A stretch of DNA of 41,541 bases from an uncultured Verrucomicrobiales bacterium (GTDB taxonomy: Bacteria; Verrucomicrobiota; Verrucomicrobiia; Verrucomicrobiales; DEV007). Below the pieces are notes generated by a model. The model saw only the letters and a program-made list of their open reading frames with translations. It ran no database searches and was not told the origin of the DNA. Shown here one piece after another: positions 17,253-24,326 of the stretch. Where the stretch lies: NCBI GenBank assembly GCA_937891465.1, contig CALAHF010000085.1, forward strand, positions 1 to 41,541, given 5' to 3'. A program made the translations under genes and the position numbers. Each line of letters starts with the position of its first letter. The stretch's first letter is position 1.

Positions 17253-17879
17253 TTAGTCTGCTTTTTTCCGCGCGATAACTCCGGTCCACAACGCATAAAG
17301 CGCTGACCACAGACCGAACGTAATCATCATCACGAAGCTGGCTTGCGAAACAGAATTGTCTCCGGGAAGTGGCTTCCCGAGTTCTTTCCACATGAACAGG
17401 CCCAAACCGCTGACCAGCAGAGCCCAGCCGAGGCGGGTGACTGAGCGAGGTGCAAATGAACTGGTTCCAAGAAGACTCAAACCCGCAAAGACAACCCAAA
17501 TCGTTGCGCAACGGACCGGATCTTCATTTACGAATGCAAAGACGAGACCGATCACTCCACCCGCCAAAAATCCCGGCAACATCGTGATGACTGCGTGAAT
17601 CATCTGAGGTGACGGGAACGATGACTTCCGCTGTTTCGAATTTTTGAAAAGTAAAAACGAATTCACACAATCCAAAACTAGAAGCACCGCGAGCCAGAGT
17701 CCCACAAACATTCCGATTCCAACGGATGATCCATTCATGAATAAATATCCACCCACTGCAAAACTGGCAAGCGCTCCGGAGAATGCGGAGGTCGTCGAGA
17801 GAACGCGATAGGTCGTCGCGCGCTCCATCAATTGACGGATGACTTGGATACTTTCTTCGGCAGATTGGGGTGCACTCAT
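17253..17879 (-). CDS. polytopic membrane protein paired with the winged-helix regulator
   Basis: The protein has 208 residues with about six hydrophobic helices (for example ALASFAVGGYLFM, IGMFVGLWLAVLLVLDC, FLAGGVIGLVFAFV, IWVVFAGLSLLG, LGWALLVSGLGLFMW and ASFVMMITFGLWSALYALW). The N-terminus SAEESIQVIRQLMERATTYR is a conserved-looking soluble helix. Pairs of such a membrane protein and an HTH_27 regulator occur in many bacteria; the protein may sense a signal and pass it to the regulator, but this is inference. A palindromic site lies 15-31 bases before the start. Confidence 0.75.
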   Translation of the reverse strand: MSAPQSAEESIQVIRQLMERATTYRVLSTTSAFSGALASFAVGGYLFMNGSSVGIGMFVGLWLAVLLVLDCVNSFLLFKNSKQRKSSFPSPQMIHAVITMLPGFLAGGVIGLVFAFVNEDPVRCATIWVVFAGLSLLGTSSFAPRSVTRLGWALLVSGLGLFMWKELGKPLPGDNSVSQASFVMMITFGLWSALYALWTGVIARKKAD

Positions 17880-17893
17880 CGATTCACAGATTC

Positions 17894-17910
17894 ACTTTGT
17901 TTCGCAAAGT
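17894..17910. promoter_or_regulatory. palindromic operator upstream of the membrane protein/regulator operon
   Basis: ACTTTGTTTCGCAAAGT has perfect 6-base arms and matches 15 of 17 bases of the site before ispH. Its position just before the start fits self-repression by the regulator. Confidence 0.65.
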
Positions 17911-17947
17911 AACAGTGAGCCGCATTCTGAATTCACGCAAATAAAAA

Positions 17948-18394
17948 TTACGGGACCCACTTTTTCCAATCGCCCTTTAGTACGTAGACAGGATCCAATC
18001 CCACAGCCTGCCGAAGCTTTTCGGCAATTTCTTTGCTACGTTCACAACGACGATCGCAATACACGACGACTGGTTTCCCCAAGGACTCGCTCAGTATTTC
18101 GATATTTTTAGGGATGAGAGTTTCCCAATCTTCCTTATTTAAAGAAATGGCGCCCTCCATGTGTTCCTTCTCGAATTTCTCGGTCTGTCGGGCGTCCACC
18201 CACAATACTGAATCCAATCTATCTCCTAAACGCTCCCGCAACACATCGGCTTCTAGCGCAAGCGGATCAAAGATCTCCACAAAATACCAAGCGGGTTTCT
18301 TCGGATGAAACAACGCCGATCCAACCGCAAAAATCAGCGAAATACCGAGAATGATCGCGGCTTGAACCACGGTCTTTTTTGTCGCAGCAGTCAC
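17948..18394 (-). CDS. membrane-anchored rhodanese-domain protein
   Basis: The protein has 148 residues. One N-terminal helix (VVQAAIILGISLIFAVGSALF) anchors it, with a periplasmic rhodanese domain behind. The Asp/Arg block is VLWVDARQTEKFEKEH and the active-site loop starts at Cys113 in VVYCDRRCERS. It could transfer sulfur or hold a thiol for redox or copper chemistry. It starts 5 bases after the DUF1573 stop and is the last gene of the respiratory run. Confidence 0.85.
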   Translation of the reverse strand: MTAATKKTVVQAAIILGISLIFAVGSALFHPKKPAWYFVEIFDPLALEADVLRERLGDRLDSVLWVDARQTEKFEKEHMEGAISLNKEDWETLIPKNIEILSESLGKPVVVYCDRRCERSKEIAEKLRQAVGLDPVYVLKGDWKKWVP

Positions 18395-18399
18395 GGGTT

Positions 18400-19188
18400 T
18401 TAGAATTCAGATTTCGAAATCGTGAAGAAAGCCATCTGACTTTGATGTGCTTTGATTTCGAGGTCAGTTTCGATTTTCACAAAACCCAGCAGATTGTCAT
18501 CCGTCGATTTCGGGGTAACGACAATTTCGTATTCACGTCCTTTTGTAATCTCTTTCAAACTCACCGTCACGAGATCGGGACGCGAGCTACTGACTTCAGT
18601 GACGTGAATCGGTTTCTCTCGAATGGTAATGAATTTGAACGATTTCGGTTCAACCGGCCCCCCGAGCTTCCAAGTCACGTTCTTCGGTGTCACTTCGAGG
18701 ATCGGAGGCACATCCACTTTCACGGGCAGAAAAATCGGGCGACCTTTATTTTGATCGGTATACACCTCGATCATTTTTTCAGCATGACCCAGCAATTTGG
18801 TGATTTCAAACACTGCGTCAATGCTGGTCGTTTCTCCTGGATCCAAAACGGTATCGGCGGCCTCAACGAGCAAACAGGAACACGTCGTATCCAGTCTTGT
18901 AATCGTTATCTGCGAACGGCCAACATTTTTGACGGTGAAATGTGCATCCACAGTCTCTTCTCCAGCCTTGGCTTCGGCTTCGAAAATCGGCGGCGTGAAT
19001 ACCAAATCTCCTTTTTGTTTACTTTCAGGGACAATCGAAGTCTCCGCGTCCCCCTCTTCCGAAGGATCCGGAACCGCGGGTTCCTGTTTTCGACATCCTG
19101 TAAAAACCAACATTGCAGAAAGGCAGATACCTACGATCCAATAGGGTTGGTTCGATGACTCAATAGGGTTGGATCGTATTTTTGCCAT
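18400..19188 (-). CDS. DUF1573 lipoprotein
   Basis: The protein has 262 residues. A lipobox-like FTGC places the lipid at Cys32, so it is anchored in a membrane facing the periplasm. The DUF1573 signature is VKNVGRSQITITRLDTTCSCLLV, where the TCSC pair could bind metal, followed by DPGETTSIDAVF. A second Ig-like domain covers the C-terminal half. Residues 5-18 are encoded by a copy of the interspersed repeat. It is next to rhodanese, DUF420 and SCO1 genes, so a copper or thiol role in oxidase assembly is plausible. Confidence 0.82.
   Translation of the reverse strand: MAKIRSNPIESSNQPYWIVGICLSAMLVFTGCRKQEPAVPDPSEEGDAETSIVPESKQKGDLVFTPPIFEAEAKAGEETVDAHFTVKNVGRSQITITRLDTTCSCLLVEAADTVLDPGETTSIDAVFEITKLLGHAEKMIEVYTDQNKGRPIFLPVKVDVPPILEVTPKNVTWKLGGPVEPKSFKFITIREKPIHVTEVSSSRPDLVTVSLKEITKGREYEIVVTPKSTDDNLLGFVKIETDLEIKAHQSQMAFFTISKSEF
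19133..19177. repeat. CAATAGGGT interspersed repeat inside the DUF1573 gene start
   Basis: Two direct units of CAATAGGGTTGG lie between perfect terminal arms ACGATCC and GGATCGT. The whole element lies within the first codons of the DUF1573 gene. Confidence 0.8.
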
Positions 19189-19203
19189 GCACTCTCAGGA
19201 GAT

Positions 19204-19662
19204 TTAGTTCCCCGGAAGATACCATTGATAAAGCATAAAATAAACGAGGACTCCGGTCACACTCACGTAGGCCCAAATGGGAAAGGTCCACCGCGCCCAT
19301 TTTTTATGACGTTCAAAATTTCCCCTGGCAGCAAAAACCACGGTGGTTATCACCATCGGAAGATTGACAACGGCGAGAATAATATGGGAGATCAAAATCG
19401 GATAATAAATTTTCCGGGCGGTTTCGTATTCCTTCGGAAAGGTCGTATGAATATCTCCTTTGAGAACATGATATGTGACATAGCAAGCCAGAAACGCAGC
19501 CGAGAATGTGAGCGCACAGATCATAGCCCGCTTATGCCCGACTTTTTTACCTTGTTTGATCAGGATAAATCCCACCAGCAACGCAATGGCGCTAAGCCCA
19601 TTCAACGTTGCGTTCAGTGGGGGGAAATCGGTGATGCCAAAGGCAATAGTGAGCTCGTTCAT
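19204..19662 (-). CDS. DUF420 membrane protein (oxidase assembly)
   Basis: The protein has 152 residues with about four membrane helices. Family features include PPLNATLNGLSAIALLVGF, the paired-His helix region KVGHKRAM, CYVTYH and the late HKKWARWTFPIWAYVSVTGV. DUF420 members such as CtaM are needed for heme-copper oxidase maturation in Gram-positive bacteria. Its place next to SCO1 and the heme A genes fits that role. Confidence 0.88.
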   Translation of the reverse strand: MNELTIAFGITDFPPLNATLNGLSAIALLVGFILIKQGKKVGHKRAMICALTFSAAFLACYVTYHVLKGDIHTTFPKEYETARKIYYPILISHIILAVVNLPMVITTVVFAARGNFERHKKWARWTFPIWAYVSVTGVLVYFMLYQWYLPGN

Positions 19663-19670
19663 GAGTTAAA

Positions 19671-20468
19671 TTACTTGTCGGCAGTAGTTGCCCCTTTGTT
19701 GTTCGGGTCAAATTCAGATAGAATCATCTCGAGTTCCAGTTTAAGACGTTCAAACTCAAGCTCCCCGAAGGTATCAACGCCTTGAATATCCGGACGATTT
19801 TTGAGCGACTGGGCGCTCATCACATCGTAAAGCCCTCGAACATTTGCAAATTCATCAACGAGAACGAGGCGCTGATCGTGAGCATACGGGCCTACCGTCG
19901 GGATCAGTTCAGGATCGGTCACCTCTTTGGTTTCAAAAAATCGAAATTCGTCGCGCATGTAGTCTTGAATTTGGTCTGGATCCCCAGTCAAAAACATCCA
20001 GTTCGGCACATCCACGCCTCGCTCTTTGACCCACGCGTTCATTTTCTCCGGCGTGTCACCTTCGGGGTTTACACTGATCGAAACGAGGCTGAAATGGGGA
20101 TATTTTTCGGAAAACTCTCCATGCAACAACTTCATCATCGCAGCCATCCCGAGACAACCTGACGGGCAATCCGTGTATTGATAACCAGCAACGAATGCTT
20201 TTTTTCCGTATATTTCTTTGCTAAACGAGATTTTTCGCCCATCGCGATTCGTTGCGACAAGATCGGTTTCCAACTTGTAAAGCTTGCCCGGCCTGTAGTT
20301 CTGATTTTCGTACTGCATTCTTCGGCGAAAGCTTTCAGGAATGACGATGAACCCGATCACAGCGAAGATACAGATAACAGCAACGGAACTCCACCAAATC
20401 TTCGGATTGAAGTTTCGTGGTTCATAATAATCGTCGGGCAAAGATTCGTCTTTTGGGTCGATGGCCAT
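19671..20468 (-). CDS. SCO1/SenC-family copper chaperone
   Basis: The protein has 265 residues starting at ATG 20468 (AIDPKDESLPDD); the frame is open further upstream but overlaps the neighbouring control region. One helix (VAVICIFAVIGFIVI) anchors a periplasmic thioredoxin-fold domain. The copper ligands of SCO proteins are all present: C-x-x-x-C as DCPSGC (Cys101, Cys105) and His197 in PYAHDQRLVLVD. It would deliver copper to the CuA site of subunit II encoded upstream in the same run. Confidence 0.93.
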   Translation of the reverse strand: MAIDPKDESLPDDYYEPRNFNPKIWWSSVAVICIFAVIGFIVIPESFRRRMQYENQNYRPGKLYKLETDLVATNRDGRKISFSKEIYGKKAFVAGYQYTDCPSGCLGMAAMMKLLHGEFSEKYPHFSLVSISVNPEGDTPEKMNAWVKERGVDVPNWMFLTGDPDQIQDYMRDEFRFFETKEVTDPELIPTVGPYAHDQRLVLVDEFANVRGLYDVMSAQSLKNRPDIQGVDTFGELEFERLKLELEMILSEFDPNNKGATTADK

Positions 20469-20493
20469 TTTTGAAAATAGGTAAAATGATTTG

Positions 20494-21405
20494 TTATCGA
20501 GTCCACGCGATAAGCGCGATTCCGAGAAACACAGGGAGATAAAGCAGGGTGTATAAAAAGAGTTTTCGTGCATCGCTTCGCTCCCGAGTTTTCACGAATC
20601 TAAGAGCCAAAAAGGTCATGCCGAGGCCTAAAAGTATGCCGGGGATTGCAAACCACCACGGCGTCAGGTTCGCAAAAACCGTGATGAGAGGTAGCAAGGC
20701 AACCAGAACAGAAAAGAACAGGGCCAACTTGGAAGTCAATCCTCCCGATTCATCTTCGTTTGCCCACATGACAAATCCACCTTGTTTGTATTGCTCCCGA
20801 TACATCCAATTGATTGCGAGGAAGTGGGGCATTTGCCATAAGAACAAGAGAGAGAAGAGGAACAAGGCTCCCCACGAAAACGATTCCCCTCCTGCAGCAG
20901 CCCATCCAATCAGTGGAGGGAATGCGCCAGACATAGCCCCAACAAGGGTGTTCGTAGACGATTTTTGCTTCAACGGCGTGTAGATGAACAAGTAAGTGAA
21001 AAGCGTTGCCCCCGCGAAAAATGACGCCGTTGGATTGGCTTTGATGGACAAGTGAACCATTCCAAAAGCGCACAAAATGACACCAATTCCAAAAGCAGCC
21101 GAACGGGGAATTCGATTGGCGGGCAGCGGTCGATCTGCCGTCCGATCCATTTTCGCATCCACGTCGATTTCCATCAATTGATTGAAAACAGCTGCACCAA
21201 AAGCGGCAAGGACGGTTCCGAATGTGGTGTGTAACAGAATGCTCCACGAAAATGTACTGAGCATTTTTGCACCGACAAGATATCCAAAAACTGTTGTAAC
21301 TACCACCAGAGCACTGAGACGTGCTTTGGTCAGCGTCATCAGGTCCTGTTTCGCGGTAGCGAAGATGCTGAGTTTCGAACTGTCAGTTGTGTCGGCCATT
21401 TCCAT
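20494..21405 (-). CDS. ctaB: protoheme IX farnesyltransferase (heme O synthase)
   Basis: The protein has about 303 residues with multiple membrane helices. It adds a farnesyl group to heme B to make heme O. The prenyl-binding Asp motif is NQLMEIDVDAKMDRTADRPL, matching the UbiA-type N-x-x-D-x-x-x-D and the D-R-T-x-x-R-P-L block of CyoE/CtaB. The start ATG 21405 falls 7 bases after the stop of the heme A synthase gene, so the two are coupled and would act in sequence. Confidence 0.95.
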   Translation of the reverse strand: MEMADTTDSSKLSIFATAKQDLMTLTKARLSALVVVTTVFGYLVGAKMLSTFSWSILLHTTFGTVLAAFGAAVFNQLMEIDVDAKMDRTADRPLPANRIPRSAAFGIGVILCAFGMVHLSIKANPTASFFAGATLFTYLFIYTPLKQKSSTNTLVGAMSGAFPPLIGWAAAGGESFSWGALFLFSLLFLWQMPHFLAINWMYREQYKQGGFVMWANEDESGGLTSKLALFFSVLVALLPLITVFANLTPWWFAIPGILLGLGMTFLALRFVKTRERSDARKLFLYTLLYLPVFLGIALIAWTR

Positions 21406-21412
21406 GAGAAAA

Positions 21413-22543
21413 TCAGCGGGAATCGGCGGCAATCAAGACTTCGTTTTTCGAGCGAATGGCCCAGACCAGGATCGAGAATGCACATGCCAGGATTGCGAGA
21501 CCATTGAGCACGTGAAAATTGGTAATCCAGAAAGACTTTTCAGTGACAATGACCAGAACTCCAAGGGTTACCTGAGCCACCAGCAATCCGGCAACGATCG
21601 ATTGAAAGCGAACAAATCGCACATCCATATTTTTTTGTCGGACCAGCCAACCGAAGAACACAAATGCCAGCAAAAAAATAGCGAGCGCGGTGACTTTGTG
21701 AAAAAACATGATCGTGATAATCGGGTGATCAAATGCAGGAACAAGCTCCCCGCCAGTTTTGACAATTCCAGAGTCGGCTAACCCGAATCGATGATGGTGC
21801 CTCATCAATGCTCCCAATGCGAGTTGCGTAACGACGACGCTTACGCTGATTGTCGCAAAACTCATGAGCGCAGAACGTGACCGGTGAGCAACCACCGGAC
21901 GAATCCCCTCCCAATTCGGTGAAGCAACAATTGCAATTAAAATCAACACGCAGAAAAACGCTTGAGCAAAACACCCGTGAAAAACTGCCCAACTATCCGA
22001 AATCTCCGTTACCCGAAGGCCGCCGAAAATTGCCTGAGCGGTAACCATGAGAAATGCCAAACCAGCGATTTTTTGGATCAATGACCAGCCCCGACGGAAC
22101 CAACTTACAATAAGCCAACCGATCGGGATCAGGCTGCTGATAACTCCAATCAACAGTAACATCTGCTTCCGTTCAGCCGAGAACCGTTCGCGACCACTTG
22201 CGATGAAAATTCCAAAAATCAGTGTTAGAAGGAGAAAAATCCCCAGAACTTCAAGGCCTCGCTTTTTTGACGTTGAACCGTAGGTCCAGATCAAAAGGCC
22301 CAACGTGAGAAATCCGACCAAGTTAGCAAAGAGCCGGTGGGTATGCTCCAAAAACGGAGCTAGATATTTAAGCCACCCTTCGGGATTGATCGAGCCATGA
22401 CTCAGCGGCCAGTCAGCAAAGGCCATTCCTGCGCCTTCGGTCGTCGTCGCCGCCCCCCACCATATGAGGAACACGGTTGCAGCTAATAAAACGACTATAT
22501 ATCGTCGCAAGGCGACGGAGTATGTTTGAGACGGAAAGTTCAT
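21413..22543 (-). CDS. ctaA: heme A synthase (COX15/CtaA family)
   Basis: The protein has 376 residues starting at ATG 22543 (NFPSQTYSVALRR), with eight predicted membrane helices. It oxidises the methyl group of heme O to give heme A. The heme-binding His residues appear as FLEHTHRLFAN, VFHGCFAQ, MFFHKVTAL and NFHVLNG, in pairs in each half as expected for the duplicated four-helix fold. A GTG four codons upstream is a possible but less likely start. Confidence 0.93.
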   Translation of the reverse strand: MNFPSQTYSVALRRYIVVLLAATVFLIWWGAATTTEGAGMAFADWPLSHGSINPEGWLKYLAPFLEHTHRLFANLVGFLTLGLLIWTYGSTSKKRGLEVLGIFLLLTLIFGIFIASGRERFSAERKQMLLLIGVISSLIPIGWLIVSWFRRGWSLIQKIAGLAFLMVTAQAIFGGLRVTEISDSWAVFHGCFAQAFFCVLILIAIVASPNWEGIRPVVAHRSRSALMSFATISVSVVVTQLALGALMRHHHRFGLADSGIVKTGGELVPAFDHPIITIMFFHKVTALAIFLLAFVFFGWLVRQKNMDVRFVRFQSIVAGLLVAQVTLGVLVIVTEKSFWITNFHVLNGLAILACAFSILVWAIRSKNEVLIAADSR

Positions 22544-22620
22544 GGTTGTTTCCACGGGAGATTACGAATCAAACCCAATCGTGGAAACCCGAGAAAAGGG
22601 TGTCGGCGCACTTCCTGAAA

Positions 22621-23391
22621 TCACTCTTTCGGTAACATCGGGTTCTGAGCAGCATGCCACTCATCGTATTCTTTCTGCTCCATCACCACGACTGACGCTA
22701 CCATCTGCGCATGACTAGCTCCGCAGAGCTGGGCGCATACAATATCCCATTCACCAACTTTGCTGGGAACGAACCACATTGGAATTTCCGTCCCTGGAAT
22801 AGCGTCTTGCTGACTGAAGAATGGAACAATAGCCAAACCGTGAATCACATCTTTCGAAGTTACCTGAATAATTACCGGCCGCCCAATCGGAACCACAAGC
22901 TCATTCACTGAAACAAAATCATCGAGTGAATTAGGATCATTTTTATCCAAGCCAATTCCATTGGAACCGCCCGTAATCAGACGATTATTGGTAATGCCCA
23001 GCATCTTGTCGGCACCGGCGTAATGAAACGTCCAACGGAACTGCTCACCAACAGCTCGCAGCTTCACCACATTTTCCCCCTTTGGCATATTTTCGATATC
23101 AGCACGTTTAGCCCAAAGCGGATATGCGAACCCGAGTAGGAGCACCACTTCGACGATCACCACACCAACCTCCAAGTGAGTTGAAAAGTGCGACGTGATT
23201 CCGTGATAACGTGCACTGGGGTGCTTCTTTCTCCGGAATTTCCACAAAATGACAACCAGAAAACCTGTCCAGAAAATGGTAAGTGCTGCCACAAACCAGT
23301 GAATGATCGCAAGCACGTGATTTCCGATTTCAGCATGCTCTGATGCCAGTTCATGCATGTAGAGAATCTCATTAATCCATTCGATATCCAT
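22621..23391 (-). CDS. coxB: cytochrome c oxidase subunit II
   Basis: The protein has 256 residues. Two N-terminal helices (about 26-50 and 73-92) anchor a periplasmic cupredoxin domain. The CuA ligands are His184, Cys219, Cys223, His227 and Met230 (VIHGLAIVP and CAQLCGASHAQM). Position 221, usually Glu, is Gln here. There is no fused cytochrome c domain; separate c-type cytochromes are encoded upstream in the run. Electrons pass from cytochrome c through CuA to subunit I. A repeat fills the gap before this gene. Confidence 0.95.
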   Translation of the reverse strand: MDIEWINEILYMHELASEHAEIGNHVLAIIHWFVAALTIFWTGFLVVILWKFRRKKHPSARYHGITSHFSTHLEVGVVIVEVVLLLGFAYPLWAKRADIENMPKGENVVKLRAVGEQFRWTFHYAGADKMLGITNNRLITGGSNGIGLDKNDPNSLDDFVSVNELVVPIGRPVIIQVTSKDVIHGLAIVPFFSQQDAIPGTEIPMWFVPSKVGEWDIVCAQLCGASHAQMVASVVVMEQKEYDEWHAAQNPMLPKE

Positions 23392-23398
23392 GTCGTTT

Positions 23399-23442
23399 AC
23401 GAGTCAATAGGGTTGGTCTGTCGATCCAATAGGGTTGAATCG
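23399..23442. repeat. CAATAGGGT interspersed repeat upstream of subunit II gene
   Basis: Two direct units (GTCAATAGGGTTGG and TCCAATAGGGTTGA) make a ~44 base element that fills almost the whole 61-base gap between the small membrane protein stop and the subunit II start. Confidence 0.8.
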
Positions 23443-23452
23443 AAACACAAAA

Positions 23453-23686
23453 TCAATTTTGATCTTCAGAAACAGGAACCGGTACTGGAACCATTTCTTC
23501 AGCCATTTTCGAGCGTTTGGCCAAGTAGCCAATGAAAGTTAAAAAGCAGGCAAGAACCGCCATCAAAATCAGAAAGAGAACGGCAATTGCCGAATTCGCA
23601 GCAATCGCGATGTTGTTGTCAGCCCCGCTCATGCACCGTGGGCAGGCGAGGATCGACATGGCGGCTAAAAAGGTTGAAGTGATCAT
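23453..23686 (-). CDS. small membrane protein with a CPRC motif
   Basis: The protein has 77 residues starting at ATG 23686 (ITSTFLAAMSILA). The first segment looks like a signal or anchor followed directly by CPRCMSGAD, then a second helix (AIAVLFLILMAVLACFLTFIGYL) and a short charged tail with a repeated Val-Pro unit. The C-x-x-C could bind a metal or act as a redox thiol. It lies between the subunit IV and subunit II genes and is likely an oxidase accessory or assembly protein. Confidence 0.65.
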   Translation of the reverse strand: MITSTFLAAMSILACPRCMSGADNNIAIAANSAIAVLFLILMAVLACFLTFIGYLAKRSKMAEEMVPVPVPVSEDQN

Positions 23687-23715
23687 TTTAAAAGTAATTA
23701 CGATACCAAGTGGTC

Positions 23716-23913
23716 TCAGGTGATGACCTTTCGTGTCTTTCTTACAAAACAAATTCCGTAGCCAAAAAGTAAGACTCCAATTGAAGCACTAATCCAGCCC
23801 ATAATCCGGAAGCTGGCAGGTAACTCTTCTATCAACAACGCCCACGCTCCAAATCCGACACACATTAAAAATGCAAGGAAAATGAAGACAACGTGGAAGT
23901 TTTTGAGTGTCAT
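23716..23913 (-). CDS. small two-helix membrane protein in the oxidase operon
   Basis: The protein has 65 residues with two hydrophobic helices (VVFIFLAFLMCVGFGAWALL and WISASIGVLLFGYGICFV) and a basic C-terminus. It has no metal-binding motif. It sits between the genes for oxidase subunit IV and the CPRC protein with short gaps, so it is probably a small oxidase or supercomplex subunit. Confidence 0.65.
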   Translation of the reverse strand: MTLKNFHVVFIFLAFLMCVGFGAWALLIEELPASFRIMGWISASIGVLLFGYGICFVRKTRKVIT

Positions 23914-23930
23914 GACGGGCGATTTCTAAT

Positions 23931-24296
23931 CTAGGACTTCAAACTTGGGAATCCATTGGTCCGAACGGTTTCGAACGCTTCTTTAATCGGATCCCAACCA
24001 GCAAAAAGCGTAAGTGCCATAAGGCTGAGGGCGAAACAAAAGGTAAAAATAAGAAACTTATAAACCAACGTCTTCTCGTGATTCAGGTGCATGAAGACCA
24101 ACGCAACAAGAGATGCTTTGACCGTCGCAACGAGCAATCCAATGACAAAATCTTCCCAAGTCGCGCCCGGCAATCCAAAGTCAAAAATAGGGAATGCGCC
24201 TAATGACACGGTGACGCAAGTAAACACTAGCAGTGCGATACCCACTGCTTTGTATGCTTTTTTGTGTTTGGCAATCTCTTCTGGGGAACTGGCCAT
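23931..24296 (-). CDS. cytochrome c oxidase subunit IV
   Basis: The protein has 121 residues with three membrane helices. The middle block ATVKASLVALVFMHLNHEKTL is the typical motif of bacterial subunit IV (CtaF / COX4_pro). It stabilises the oxidase core and binds no cofactors. The gene follows subunit III with a gap of about 30 bases. Confidence 0.9.
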   Translation of the reverse strand: MASSPEEIAKHKKAYKAVGIALLVFTCVTVSLGAFPIFDFGLPGATWEDFVIGLLVATVKASLVALVFMHLNHEKTLVYKFLIFTFCFALSLMALTLFAGWDPIKEAFETVRTNGFPSLKS

Positions 24297-24326
24297 GGTA
24301 TTCTAAAAAAGGTGGGCTTTAAAAAA

